DNA of 64,000 bases from Streptomyces sp. NBC_00273 (GCF_036178145.1 NZ_CP108067.1:2356001-2420000); one strand, 5' to 3'. Numbered from the stretch's first letter, positions 23,845-32,218 are shown. Made by a program: numbers and translations. The notes: generated by a model not told the origin, from the sequence alone.

Positions 23845-25488
23845 ATGAGTAACGCCCCTACGTTCATCACCTGCTCCGCACTGTCCTTCGACTGGCCCGA
23901 CGGCACCCCCGTCTTCGACGGGTTCCAGCTCACCGTGGGCCCCGGCCGCACCGGCCTGATCGGCCTCAACGGCTGCGGGAAGTCCACCCTGCTGAAGCTG
24001 ATCGCCGGCGAACTGGCCCCGACCGAGGGCCAGTCCTCCGTCGCCGGCTCGGTCGGATACCTCCCGCAGAACGTCACCCTCGACACCACGCTGCGCGTGG
24101 ACGAGGCGCTCGGCATCCACACCGCCCGCGCCGCGCTCCACGCCATCGAGGCGGGTGAGGCCACCGAGGCGAACTTCACCGCTGTCGGCGACGACTGGGA
24201 CGTGGAGGAGCGGGCCCTGGCCACGCTCGACCAGCTCGGTCTCGCCCGGATCGGCCTGGACCGCACCGTCGGCGAGCTCTCGGGCGGCGAGTCCGTACTG
24301 CTGCGGCTGGCCGCCCTGCTGCTCGCCCGCCCCGACGTCCTACTGCTGGACGAACCCACCAACAACTTGGACCTGCGGGCCCGAAGCCGCCTGTACGCGG
24401 CCGTCGAGTCCTGGTCCGGAGTGATGCTCCTGGTCAGCCACGACCGGGAACTGCTGGAGCGGGTCGACCAGATCGCCGACCTGCGCGACGGCGAAGTCCG
24501 CTGGTACGGAGGCAACTTCACGGACTACCAGGACATGCTCGCCGCCGAACAGGAGTCCGCCGAGCGGATGGTCCGGGTAGCGGAGGCCGACGTGCAGCGG
24601 CAGAAGCGCGAACTGGCGGACGCCCAGGTCAAATTGGCGCGGCGCAAGCGGTACGGGCAGAAGATGTACGACAACAAGCGCGAGCCGAAGATCGTGATGG
24701 GTGCGCGCAAGCGCGCGGCCCAGGAGTCGGCGGGCAAGCACCGGATCATGCACACCGAGAAGCTGGTCCAGGCGAAGGAACGCCTGGACCAGGCGGTGGA
24801 GGCGGTGCGCGACGACGACGAGATCCGGATCCAGCTCCCCGCCACCCAGGTCCCGCCCGGGCGGCAGGTCCTGACCCTGAGCGATCTGCGCCTGGCCCAC
24901 GGAGCCGCCGTGCCGGGCGAGTGGGAACTGCGGGGGCCGGAACGGATCGCCCTGGTGGGCTGCAACGGCTCGGGCAAGACCACGCTGCTGCGCACGATCG
25001 CGGGGCAGCTCCCGCCGGTGTCCGGGGCGGTCGTGGCGCACGTGACGACGCGGTTCCTGCCGCAGCGCCTCGACGTCCTGGACGAGAGCCGCTCGGTCGT
25101 GGAGAACGTGGCGCGGTTCGCCCCGCAGGCCACCAACAACCTGATCCGGGCCCGGCTCGCACACTTCCTGTTCCGCGGCGCCCGGGCGGACCGTCCGGCC
25201 GGCACGCTGTCGGGCGGCGAACGCTTCCGGGCGGCACTGGCGGCACTGCTGCTGGCGGAGCCCGCTCCGCAGCTGCTCATGCTCGACGAGCCGACGAACA
25301 ACCTGGACCTGTCCAGCGTGCGGCAGCTGACCGACGCGCTGGAGTCGCACGAGGGCGCACTCCTGGTGGCGAGCCACGACGTGCCGTTCCTCGAGTCGAT
25401 CGGCATCACGCGATGGCTCCTACTGGACGGGGAGCTGCGGCCGACGACGGCCGAGGAGGTCCGGGAAAGGCTGTGGTCGAGTGACTGA
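23845..25488 (+). CDS. ABC-F family ATP-binding protein
   Basis: A 547-residue soluble protein with two ABC ATPase domains and no membrane segments, the ABC-F layout. Walker A motifs are GLNGCGKST (about residue 40) and GCNGSGKTT (about residue 375); both signature motifs (ELSGGES, TLSGGERF) and both Walker B/D-loop motifs (LLLDEPTNNLDL, LMLDEPTNNLDL) are intact. A charged linker of about 80 residues (KRELADAQVKLARRKRYGQK) joins them. ABC-F proteins bind ribosomes as translation factors or antibiotic-target protectors. Start ATG 23845 after CTGGAGG. A 178-base leader precedes it. Which drug, if any, is unknown. Confidence 0.9.
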   Translation: MSNAPTFITCSALSFDWPDGTPVFDGFQLTVGPGRTGLIGLNGCGKSTLLKLIAGELAPTEGQSSVAGSVGYLPQNVTLDTTLRVDEALGIHTARAALHAIEAGEATEANFTAVGDDWDVEERALATLDQLGLARIGLDRTVGELSGGESVLLRLAALLLARPDVLLLDEPTNNLDLRARSRLYAAVESWSGVMLLVSHDRELLERVDQIADLRDGEVRWYGGNFTDYQDMLAAEQESAERMVRVAEADVQRQKRELADAQVKLARRKRYGQKMYDNKREPKIVMGARKRAAQESAGKHRIMHTEKLVQAKERLDQAVEAVRDDDEIRIQLPATQVPPGRQVLTLSDLRLAHGAAVPGEWELRGPERIALVGCNGSGKTTLLRTIAGQLPPVSGAVVAHVTTRFLPQRLDVLDESRSVVENVARFAPQATNNLIRARLAHFLFRGARADRPAGTLSGGERFRAALAALLLAEPAPQLLMLDEPTNNLDLSSVRQLTDALESHEGALLVASHDVPFLESIGITRWLLLDGELRPTTAEEVRERLWSSD

Positions 25489-25839
25489 GACCACGCCGGT
25501 GCCGGCGGCCGGCCGCTAGCAGGCGGCGACTGAAAGCCGGGGGCGGCTGGCCTGGCTGGCTGGCTGGCTGGCTGGTGCGCCGCCAGCCGGGCCCGCCCAC
25601 ACCCGCACCCGTGCTCGACCCCCATCAGCCTGCCCACGGGTGATCGGCGAGGGCCCGTTCGTCGCGCCCCCGGTAAAGCGGAAGCGATTTCTTTCGTCAA
25701 ACCGGGGGGCGGCAAACCACCTACTGGCGTGATTTTGGCCCCTCGAAGCCCTCTCAGACCGTCCATAAACTGCATAGATAACTGGATGTAACCGGACATA
25801 CACCTGCCGGGGGGTTGGCTGGCCTTGATGTCACGCTTA
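25489..25839. other. intergenic region with a CTGG microsatellite
   Basis: No gene seen in the region between the ABC-F stop and the desaturase operator. Six tandem CTGG tetranucleotides occur at 25552-25575, followed by a complementary CCAGCC-rich tract that could form a hairpin. From about 25680 the base composition becomes more AT-rich than the neighbouring genes, consistent with desaturase promoter sequence. Confidence 0.6.
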
Positions 25840-25872
25840 ACCTACGACTCCGTAAGCTACGGAACCGTAGGT
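25840..25872. promoter_or_regulatory. 33-bp palindromic operator before the acyl-ACP desaturase
   Basis: Two 15-base arms, ACCTACGACTCCGTA (25840-25854) and TACGGAACCGTAGGT (25858-25872), match as an inverted repeat at 13 of 15 positions around AGC. Read along the strand it is also a tandem direct repeat (CTACGACTCCGTAAG, CTACGGAACCGTAGG). It ends 26 bases before the GTG start, so a bound protein would block the promoter. The form suits a TetR-type lipid-responsive repressor. Confidence 0.6.
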
Positions 25873-25898
25873 AATTCGCTTTGCACCCAGGAGTACCC

Positions 25899-26870
25899 GT
25901 GACGATCACCTCTCCCCACCTCGGCAGCTCGGAGGCGTGGACGGACGCCAAGCTGCTGTTCGCGCTGGAAGAGGTGGTCGAGAAGGAGCTCAACCGCCAC
26001 CTGAAGGTCACCAAGGACTGGATGCCCCACGAGTACGTCCCGTGGAGCGAGGGCCGGAACTTCCCGGGCTTCTTCGAGGACGGCGAAGCCTGGGACCCGC
26101 AGCAGTCCAAGGTCACCGACATCGGCAAGATCGCGCTGGTCGTGAACCTGCTGACCGAGGACAACCTCCCCAGCTACCACCACGAGATCGCGACGCTCTT
26201 CGGCCGCAACGGCGCCTGGGGCACGTGGGTCCACCGCTGGACCGCCGAGGAGGGCCGCCACGGCATCGTGATGCGCGACTACCTGCTGGCCTCGCGCGCC
26301 GTGGACCCGGACAAGCTGGAAGCCTTCCGCATGCAGCACATGTCGGAGGGGTTCGAGTCCGACAACCGCCACTCGATGCTGCACTCGGTGGCGTACGTGG
26401 CCTTCCAGGAGCTCGCGACCCGCATCTCGCACCGCAACACCGGCCACCAGTCCGGTGACCCGGTCTGCGACCGGATGCTGGCCCGCATCGCGCAGGACGA
26501 GAACCTGCACATGGTCTTCTACCGCAACCTGCTGGGCGCGGCCTTCGAGCTCGCCCCGGACCTCACCATGCAGGCCGTGCGCGACGTCGTCGTCAACTTC
26601 CGCATGCCCGGCCACGGCATGCCCGGCTTCGAGCGCATGGCCGCGCAGATGGCCATCGGCGGGGTCTACAACCTGCGGATCCACCACGACGACGTACTGA
26701 GCCCCGTGATCCGCTTCCTCAAGATCATGGACATCGACGGCCTCGGCCCCGAGGGCCAGAAGGCCCAGGAGGAGCTCGGGCTGTTCATGAACGGCCTGGA
26801 CTCCGAGGCCCGCAAGTTCGACGAGAAGCTGGCCGCCCGCGCGGCTCGCCTCGCCGCCCGCAAGGGCTGA
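25899..26870 (+). CDS. acyl-[acyl-carrier-protein] desaturase
   Basis: A 323-residue soluble di-iron desaturase of the plant-type stearoyl-ACP desaturase family. It inserts a double bond into acyl-ACP (or acyl-CoA in actinobacteria). The two ExxH iron motifs are present: EEGRH (117-121) and DENLH (200-204); DWMPHEYVPW and AWGTWVHRWTAEE are family signatures. GTG 25899 is preferred because of CAGGAG nine bases earlier; an upstream in-frame TTG at 25881 has none. Electron donors are not encoded nearby. The large palindrome just upstream suggests control by membrane-lipid state. Confidence 0.93.
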   Translation: MTITSPHLGSSEAWTDAKLLFALEEVVEKELNRHLKVTKDWMPHEYVPWSEGRNFPGFFEDGEAWDPQQSKVTDIGKIALVVNLLTEDNLPSYHHEIATLFGRNGAWGTWVHRWTAEEGRHGIVMRDYLLASRAVDPDKLEAFRMQHMSEGFESDNRHSMLHSVAYVAFQELATRISHRNTGHQSGDPVCDRMLARIAQDENLHMVFYRNLLGAAFELAPDLTMQAVRDVVVNFRMPGHGMPGFERMAAQMAIGGVYNLRIHHDDVLSPVIRFLKIMDIDGLGPEGQKAQEELGLFMNGLDSEARKFDEKLAARAARLAARKG

Positions 26871-26942
26871 CCGATTTCCGCTCGCTCGGGCGAGTGATGC
26901 CGATTGCCCTGGCAGGGCCCCGCTCTGCCAGGGTTTCGCGTC

Positions 26943-27245
26943 ATGACCTCGCTCCAGGTGGACATCGACCAGCTGACCCGTCTGACACGCGCCCTGGACT
27001 CCTCGCTGGTCTCCCTGCGGGAGGCCCGGCGCGCACTGAACCACGTACGACCCGACCAGCTGGGCACGACGGACCTCGACGCGGCGTGTGACGGCTTCCA
27101 AGAACGCTGGGCCTACGGCACGCAGGAGCTGACCAAACGCGTCAAGGACGTGCGGGAGGGCGTGGACCGCAGTGCCGCGGAGTACGCGGAGCTCGATCAG
27201 GCCGTCCGTGCGGCCTTCCTCCGGGCGGCGGCCGCGCATGGCTGA
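26943..27245 (+). CDS. WXG100/ESX-like small helical protein
   Basis: A 100-residue, fully helical protein (LQVDIDQLTRLTRALDSSLV, then AACDGFQERWAYGTQELTKR). The size, the two-helix hairpin pattern and a central aromatic turn (ERWAYG) resemble WXG100/ESAT-6-type proteins secreted by type VII systems. A strict W-x-G is not present; WAYG sits at the equivalent place. Its end overlaps the next gene by 8 bases. No ribosome site is obvious before ATG 26943. It is likely the dimer partner of the next protein's N-terminal domain. Confidence 0.65.
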   Translation: MTSLQVDIDQLTRLTRALDSSLVSLREARRALNHVRPDQLGTTDLDAACDGFQERWAYGTQELTKRVKDVREGVDRSAAEYAELDQAVRAAFLRAAAAHG

Positions 27246-28371
27246 GTACGCGGCGCTGGGCTTCGACCCGGCCCCCGGAAATCCCGCGACGGTCCTGGCC
27301 CTGGCCAAGAAGCTCAGCACCTCGGCCACCTCCCTCGGGGAGGCATCCCGGGTGGTGAAGGACCTGGTCTCCCACAGCTCGGCCTGGCAGGGCGAGGCCG
27401 CCACCGCCTTCCGCGCCTCCCTCTCACGGGACCTCCCCCGCTACCTCGGCTCGGCCCACACCTCCCTCGCGGAGGCGGCCCGCCGGCTCACGGGGTGGCA
27501 CGACACCCTGGTCTCCCACCGCGCTCTGGCCACCCGGTACGAGGCCCAGGCCGCGGCGGCGAAGACGGAAGAGGCCCTCGCCGATGCCCGCCGCCTGGCC
27601 CGCGAACTCGCCGCCGAACACGGCACGGCCGCCCGCCGGGTTGCGCAGACCCTGAACGCGGCGACGGACCGACTGGCCCCGGAGGAACCGGGCCTGCTGG
27701 CCTCGATCTGGAACAAGATCGTCGACGATCCAGCGGACGCGATGTCGAACGCGTCGGCGATGCTCGGTTTCGTCGGCGCTTTGGTAGCACTGGCCTGCCC
27801 GCCTGCGGGGCTGGCGATCATGCTCGTCGGGAGCGGCCTGTCCTTGGCTGCTCTGGCGATGCACACCTCGGACCCTAAGTTCCGAAAATCCTTGACCGAC
27901 GGATTCGCCAAGGGCCAGTTCGACGCGGACTTCTGGAAGAGCAGCGTGACACTCCTCGGAGACACGGTCGGCGCAGTCCCGGGTGTGGCCGCAGTCGCCT
28001 CCGGCGCCAAGGCGGGCACGGCGGCTGCCCGGGCAGCGATGGCCGCCGCTCCGGAGGGAAGCGCCGTGGCAGGACTCGCCCCCGGGGCCACCGCGTTCAG
28101 GCAGTCGGCATGGACCACTTCTGAGGACCTGCGGCAGCTGGACAGCCCGCTTACCGGATGGGCAATGCGGTCATCGACTCAGGAAGCCAGAGACCGGGTG
28201 GGCGTGGCGGTGGCGGGGACGGGCGCGCTGACTGCGGGGATGGACTACGGGTCGGACAGCGAAGCCATCGAACACAGCTCAACGGCCGCAGACGGCACCC
28301 GGTGGGTCCTGGACGATGCTCCTTCAGCCATCAGGAAGTCGGGGCACGTCTGGTCGGTGCTCAGGCCATGA
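27238..28371 (+). CDS. WXG100-type N-terminal domain fused to a glycine-zipper-like core
   Basis: A 377-residue protein. Residues 10-100 are a WXG100-like helical hairpin with SSAWQGEAATAFRASLSRDL at the turn (WQG = WxG). Residues 105-150 form a second Ala/Glu/Arg-rich helix. Residues 170-210 contain hydrophobic segments (MLGFVGALVALACPPAGLAIM; read as two parts), and residues 240-280 are Ala/Gly-rich. The C-terminal 60 residues look like a small variable tail. This is the plan of polymorphic toxins delivered by type VII secretion, but no known toxin motif was recognised. Start ATG 27238 overlaps the previous gene. Confidence is in the fold class, not the function. Confidence 0.65.
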   Translation: MAEYAALGFDPAPGNPATVLALAKKLSTSATSLGEASRVVKDLVSHSSAWQGEAATAFRASLSRDLPRYLGSAHTSLAEAARRLTGWHDTLVSHRALATRYEAQAAAAKTEEALADARRLARELAAEHGTAARRVAQTLNAATDRLAPEEPGLLASIWNKIVDDPADAMSNASAMLGFVGALVALACPPAGLAIMLVGSGLSLAALAMHTSDPKFRKSLTDGFAKGQFDADFWKSSVTLLGDTVGAVPGVAAVASGAKAGTAAARAAMAAAPEGSAVAGLAPGATAFRQSAWTTSEDLRQLDSPLTGWAMRSSTQEARDRVGVAVAGTGALTAGMDYGSDSEAIEHSSTAADGTRWVLDDAPSAIRKSGHVWSVLRP

Positions 28372-28988
28372 CACAACAGCACAGCTTCCCACCGGTGTGG
28401 TTCCGCCTGCCCCCGGGCTTCCATGACATCGGCCCCGGCGACGCAGCGTCCTTGGACGCGTTCGCGGAAGCTCTGGACAGCCCCGCTGCCCGAGGGGAAC
28501 TGTCCCAGCTCATGGGCGGCCTTGAGGCGTTGGCGGGGCACGGCGTCGTACACACCGCGCTCGGCTTCCATCCCGAGGAGCCGGCCGGGGTCACCACCTC
28601 ACTGTTCTCCCTCACGATCCGGCGAGTTGGGCAGCCCAACCCCCGACTCGCCGTGGTACGTACGGCCCTAGCCATCGCCCGATCAACGCTGTGGACCAGC
28701 TCGGTCCGCAGTTTCATCGACCTGCCGTCGGCTCTTCCGTGCTGCCTGGTCGGCGGGATCATTTCCGTGCCGGATATCGAGCATCACCTGTTTCAGGCCA
28801 AGGTCGCGACAGTGCATCCCGATGGACTGCACTTACTCATCCTCGATCTGACCAGCGCCTGGACCGAGCATGCCGCTGCCTATACGGACATCCTCGAAGC
28901 GGTCGCGCACACCCTCCAGTTCACCGACCCCGACCCGAGTGCGCCGGAGGCCATCGGGACCTCACGCATCCTGGAGGTACTGCTATGA
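28368..28988 (+). CDS. hypothetical protein of the WXG100 cassette
   Basis: A 206-residue soluble protein overlapping both neighbours by 4 bases (ATGA). It starts MTQQHSFPPVWFRLPPGFHD, which recurs in Streptomyces proteins found beside WXG100 genes, as I recall. The middle has alternating beta-like segments (VVHTALGFHPEE, TTSLFSLTIRRV, CLVGGIISVP) and a C-terminal helix around ILEAVAHTLQFTD. The overall pattern resembles chaperone-like or immunity-like proteins in type VII clusters. No catalytic motif was seen. Function unknown. Confidence 0.7.
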   Translation: MTQQHSFPPVWFRLPPGFHDIGPGDAASLDAFAEALDSPAARGELSQLMGGLEALAGHGVVHTALGFHPEEPAGVTTSLFSLTIRRVGQPNPRLAVVRTALAIARSTLWTSSVRSFIDLPSALPCCLVGGIISVPDIEHHLFQAKVATVHPDGLHLLILDLTSAWTEHAAAYTDILEAVAHTLQFTDPDPSAPEAIGTSRILEVLL

Positions 28989-29566
28989 GCGTCGCTCTCA
29001 CCAAGGCAGCATGGGACCACCCCCCAACGGTGGCTGGATTCAAGCGGCTGGCCGCTCGCCGCCTGGGCTGGGTGCTCAGCCTTGGGGGTCCACCGCTGAT
29101 CGCCCTGGCCTGCATCGGCTTTGTCCCCCACGCGGGATTGGCGTTCTCTCTCATGACCATCCTCGCGGCCCCCTTGTTCCCCTGGGTGATCGTCGCCTAC
29201 TTCCGTCGACGCCGCGTCGCCGCCGTGCTCAAGTCGTATCCGTGGCGTGAGTGGCCGTGTCAACACCCGCGTAGGCCACCCGGAAGCCCCGCGACCATCG
29301 CTATCCCGTTCAGGGAGGACTTCACCGCCATGTTCCGGATCATCCCGCTCCCCGTCCCGCTCGAGACCACGGAGAACGGCCACCCGGACCGGATCTGGTT
29401 CGCCGGAGACCCGCGCTTCGGTGGCGTCGTATCTCCCGTCGGGGGGCACTACCCCGTCCGCGTCGTGCCCCACACTCCGCGCCGGGAGGAGTGCGGTGGC
29501 GAGGGGTTCGACCTCGCGCGGCGCGTGGGGCTGGTCCGTGGGAGCGGGAAGGGAACGCGCACCTGA
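28985..29566 (+). CDS. membrane-anchored hypothetical protein of the WXG100 cassette
   Basis: A 193-residue protein starting ATG 28985 inside the preceding stop (ATGA). Two adjacent membrane helices (WVLSLGGPPLIALACIGFV and LAFSLMTILAAPLFPWVIVA) occupy residues 25-70, followed by an Arg-rich cytoplasmic turn (YFRRRRVAAVL) and a soluble C-terminal domain with DRIWFAGDPRFGGVV. Its stop codon directly abuts the stop of the convergent wbl gene (29566/29567). As last gene of a four-gene coupled set it may anchor the complex. No family recognised. Confidence 0.7.
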   Translation: MSVALTKAAWDHPPTVAGFKRLAARRLGWVLSLGGPPLIALACIGFVPHAGLAFSLMTILAAPLFPWVIVAYFRRRRVAAVLKSYPWREWPCQHPRRPPGSPATIAIPFREDFTAMFRIIPLPVPLETTENGHPDRIWFAGDPRFGGVVSPVGGHYPVRVVPHTPRREECGGEGFDLARRVGLVRGSGKGTRT

Positions 29567-29818
29567 TCAGCTACGGCGGCGGGGGCGCAGGGCCAGGCGC
29601 TCGGCTTCCGAGAGGCCGCCCCAGACTCCGAAGCGCTCGTCATTGGCCAGGGCGTACTCCAAGCACGCCGCCCGTCCCTCGCACGCCCCGCACAGCCGCT
29701 TCGCGTCGCGAAGCGAGGAACCGGGCTCCGGGAAGAAGAAGCCGGGGCCCGTCTGGGCGCACAGGGCAAGGTCGTACCAAGCGGTGTCAGTGGTTGCGGC
29801 AGTGGTGTTAATCGACAT
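29567..29818 (-). CDS. WhiB-like (Wbl) iron-sulfur transcription factor
   Basis: An 83-residue Wbl protein. Four cysteines (Cys20, Cys43, Cys46, Cys52; spacing CxxCx5C for the last three) would bind a [4Fe-4S] cluster. The GVWGG turn (64-68) and a basic C-terminal tail (RPRRRS) that contacts DNA are present. Such proteins bind sigma factor region 4 and act at HrdB promoters. ATG 29818 is chosen; an upstream ATG at 29857 would add 13 residues with no family match. It has no gap to the convergent membrane protein gene. Confidence 0.93.
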   Translation of the reverse strand: MSINTTAATTDTAWYDLALCAQTGPGFFFPEPGSSLRDAKRLCGACEGRAACLEYALANDERFGVWGGLSEAERLALRPRRRS

Positions 29819-29878
29819 GCCGGAGATACTTACCGCTGCCGATGGACGTCCGATCAACGGCTGATCAACACATGTTCA

Positions 29879-30670
29879 TCACCCGGGTGCGGGTGTGCTG
29901 GCTATGACCGCGAACCGCGCCCCGAAGGGGTCCGCCAGCTTGGCGGACCGGCCGACTCCCTCCATGGACACCGGGGTGAGGCGTACCTTGCCGCCCGCTT
30001 CCTCCGCCTTCGCCGCCGCGGCGTCGCAGTCGGCCACCTCGAAGTACGGCGTCCAGTAGGGCCGTTCGGCGTCCTCGACCGGGTCCGTGGAGATCGGCAC
30101 CAGGCCGCCGAAGGCCGCCTCGTCCGTCGTGCCGGCCGGTTTGACCATCGTGTACGTACCGCCCTCGTAGGACATCGCGGTGGTCTCCCAGCCGAAGACC
30201 GCGCGGTAGAACTCGGCAGCCCCTGCCACGTCGCCCGTGTACAGCTCCGTCCAGCACAAGGTGCCCACGTCCGTCACCGCGCCCAGGACGGTGTTCATCC
30301 TCGGCTGCCACACCCCGAAGCCCACGCCCGCCGGGTCGGCGCATATCGCCATCCGGCCGAAGTCCAGCACGCTCATCGGCTCGAAGGTCACCGTGCCGCC
30401 CGCCTTCGTCACGGCGGCGGCCGTCGCGTCAGCGTCCACGCTCTGGAAATACACCTGCCAAGCACAAGGGCCCTGCTCCACCGGAACGTTCATACCGCCC
30501 GCGACGGTCTTGCCGCCGAGGTGGAACATCCCGTACCCACCGACCTCCTCACTGCCTGCCTGGAAGTCCCAGCCGAACAGTGCCCCGTAGAAGTCGGCGG
30601 CGCCTCCGATGTCGAGCGCGCCGAGGTCCACCCAGTTCGGGGAGCCGTCCTTGTAGTCCGTGGTGAGCAT
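29879..30670 (-). CDS. VOC (glyoxalase/bleomycin-resistance fold) protein, two domains
   Basis: A 263-residue protein made of two tandem vicinal-oxygen-chelate modules, about 1-125 and 135-260. Each starts with a WVDLGALDIGGAADFYGALF or CWTELYTGDVAGAAEFYRAV segment and a beta-alpha-beta pattern (GWDF, GWETT). Two-domain VOC proteins of this kind in Streptomyces (hydrolase-annotated) have no firmly known substrate. ATG 30670 follows GAAGGAG. The upstream region between it and the tetR gene has been split by the IS110 element. Confidence 0.88.
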   Translation of the reverse strand: MLTTDYKDGSPNWVDLGALDIGGAADFYGALFGWDFQAGSEEVGGYGMFHLGGKTVAGGMNVPVEQGPCAWQVYFQSVDADATAAAVTKAGGTVTFEPMSVLDFGRMAICADPAGVGFGVWQPRMNTVLGAVTDVGTLCWTELYTGDVAGAAEFYRAVFGWETTAMSYEGGTYTMVKPAGTTDEAAFGGLVPISTDPVEDAERPYWTPYFEVADCDAAAAKAEEAGGKVRLTPVSMEGVGRSAKLADPFGARFAVIASTPAPG

Positions 30671-30872
30671 GGTCCGCGCTCCTTCCGACCTCGTCTTCGA
30701 GCCCCGTCCTTCCTCCTCGAGCATCGCACCCGCCACTGACATTGATACTCGTAGCGGGTTCCGGTGGTCGTGGCTCTGCCACTGACTGACGCCCTGCTGG
30801 GCTGTCTTCCCGCTGTACCGTCCGGCTGCCGGGCCCGTTCTTCATGGCTCCGGCCAGGTAGAACATGACCTG

Positions 30873-32193
30873 ATAGGAGCTTGGTCAGAAGCCCCCTCAA
30901 TGTCCTGTCTGTCCCACCTGGCCGGTGTCACCTCCGGCTAGGAAGGCACCTCCAGCATGACAGCAGCGGACACAGCGGGCACGAGCGGCCAGTGGGTGTT
31001 CGGCGGTGTGGACTCGCACGCCGACACCATCCACGTCGCGGTCATCACCGACAACGGCGGCCACCTCGCCGACGCAGAGTTCCCCACCACCACCGCCGGA
31101 TACACGGCAGCCCTGGCCTTCCTCTGCGCCCACGGGGACGTGATCGCGATCGGCGTGGAAGGCACCGCGTCCTACGGAACCGGGTTCACCCGCGCCGCCG
31201 TCGCCGATGGCCTGAGCGTGCTCGAAGTCAACCGCCCCGACCGCGCCGAACGCCGCCGCAGCGGCAAGTCCGACCCCATCGACGCCTACGCCGCCGCCCG
31301 CGCCGCACTCTCCGGACGCGCCTCCAGCGCGCCCAAGGACGAGACCGTCACTGGCATACGCGCCCTCCACAACGCCGCCCGGTCCACGGTCAAAGCCCGC
31401 ACCGCCGCCATGAACCAGATCGGGCACATCCTCGTCAGCGCCCCCGAAACCATCCGCGCCCGCTATCGGGCCCTGCGGGGAAAGCCGCTCATGGATGCCC
31501 TGGCACGACTGCGGCTCACGGCAACGACAGACGCCGTCCACACCGCCGTGCTGAGCGCTTTGAAGAGCCTCGCCCGACGCGTCCAGGCCCTGACCGCTGA
31601 ACACGACGAGCTCACAGCAACACTCGACAGTGTGGTCACCGAACACAATCCGGGCCTGCGGGGCGCCTACGGCGTCGGCCCCGACACCGCGGCCCAGCTC
31701 CTGATCACCGCAGGCGGCAACTCCGACCGTCTCCGCACCGAAGCTTCCTTCGCGGCCCTGTGCGGGGTCGCCCCCGTTCCTGCCTCCAGCGGGAAGACCA
31801 ACCGTCACCGCCTCTCCCGAGGCGGCGATCGCGCCGCCAACGCGGCCCTCTACCGGATAGCCCTCGTCCGCATGGCCAGCGACCAGCGCACCCGCGGCTA
31901 CGTGGCCCGCCAGACCGCGGCCGGCCGGACCAAGAAGGAGATCATCCGCCTCCTCAAACGGGCCATCGCCCGGGAAGTGTTCCGCTACCTCACCACGACG
32001 GTCGCCGTCCCCGAGGTCGCGGACCTGCGGCCCACACGCCAGGCCAAGAACATCACCCTCACCGCCATCGCCCACCACTTCGGCGTCTGGCCATCGGTCA
32101 TCTCATGCATCGAACGCGGCACCCGCCGCGACGACAACCTCGCCAACGCCTACCGCGACTGGCTCACCACTGCTTGACAGCCAATAGGAGCTT
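30873..32193 (+). mobile_element. IS110-family insertion sequence
   Basis: Ends are proposed from a 10-bp direct repeat, ATAGGAGCTT, at 30873-30882 and 32184-32193, the right copy lying 6 bases beyond the transposase stop. One element plus one repeat copy is 1311 bp plus 10. IS110 elements have no terminal inverted repeats, and recombine at a short core, which fits. The left non-coding end is 74-84 bases and the right is 16 bases. The insertion separates the VOC gene from the tetR gene, 25 bp upstream of the tetR operator candidate. Confidence 0.8.
30957..32177 (+). CDS. IS110-family transposase (DEDD recombinase)
   Basis: A 406-residue DEDD transposase. The RuvC-like acidic residues appear in order: Asp in GGVDSHADTIHVAV, Glu in GVEGTASYG, and the Asp pair in GKSDPIDAYAAAR. 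The C-terminal Tnp domain has the helix-hairpin segment GAYGVGPDTAAQLL and the conserved serine region ASSGKTNRHRLSRGGDRAAN. The last 50 residues (TAIAHHFGVWPSVISCIERG) resemble an XRE-type helix-turn-helix, beyond the usual domain end. Start ATG 30957 with AGGAAGG ten bases before it. The gene appears intact. Confidence 0.93.
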   Translation: MTAADTAGTSGQWVFGGVDSHADTIHVAVITDNGGHLADAEFPTTTAGYTAALAFLCAHGDVIAIGVEGTASYGTGFTRAAVADGLSVLEVNRPDRAERRRSGKSDPIDAYAAARAALSGRASSAPKDETVTGIRALHNAARSTVKARTAAMNQIGHILVSAPETIRARYRALRGKPLMDALARLRLTATTDAVHTAVLSALKSLARRVQALTAEHDELTATLDSVVTEHNPGLRGAYGVGPDTAAQLLITAGGNSDRLRTEASFAALCGVAPVPASSGKTNRHRLSRGGDRAANAALYRIALVRMASDQRTRGYVARQTAAGRTKKEIIRLLKRAIAREVFRYLTTTVAVPEVADLRPTRQAKNITLTAIAHHFGVWPSVISCIERGTRRDDNLANAYRDWLTTA

Positions 32194-32218
32194 CAGCGGC
32201 TCCCTTCCTCCACCGAGT

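Noticed and set aside
25552..25575. CTGG tetranucleotide array as a phase-variable switch
   Set aside because: It lies in a non-coding gap 300 bp from the next start and not in a promoter spacer, so a switching role has no support.
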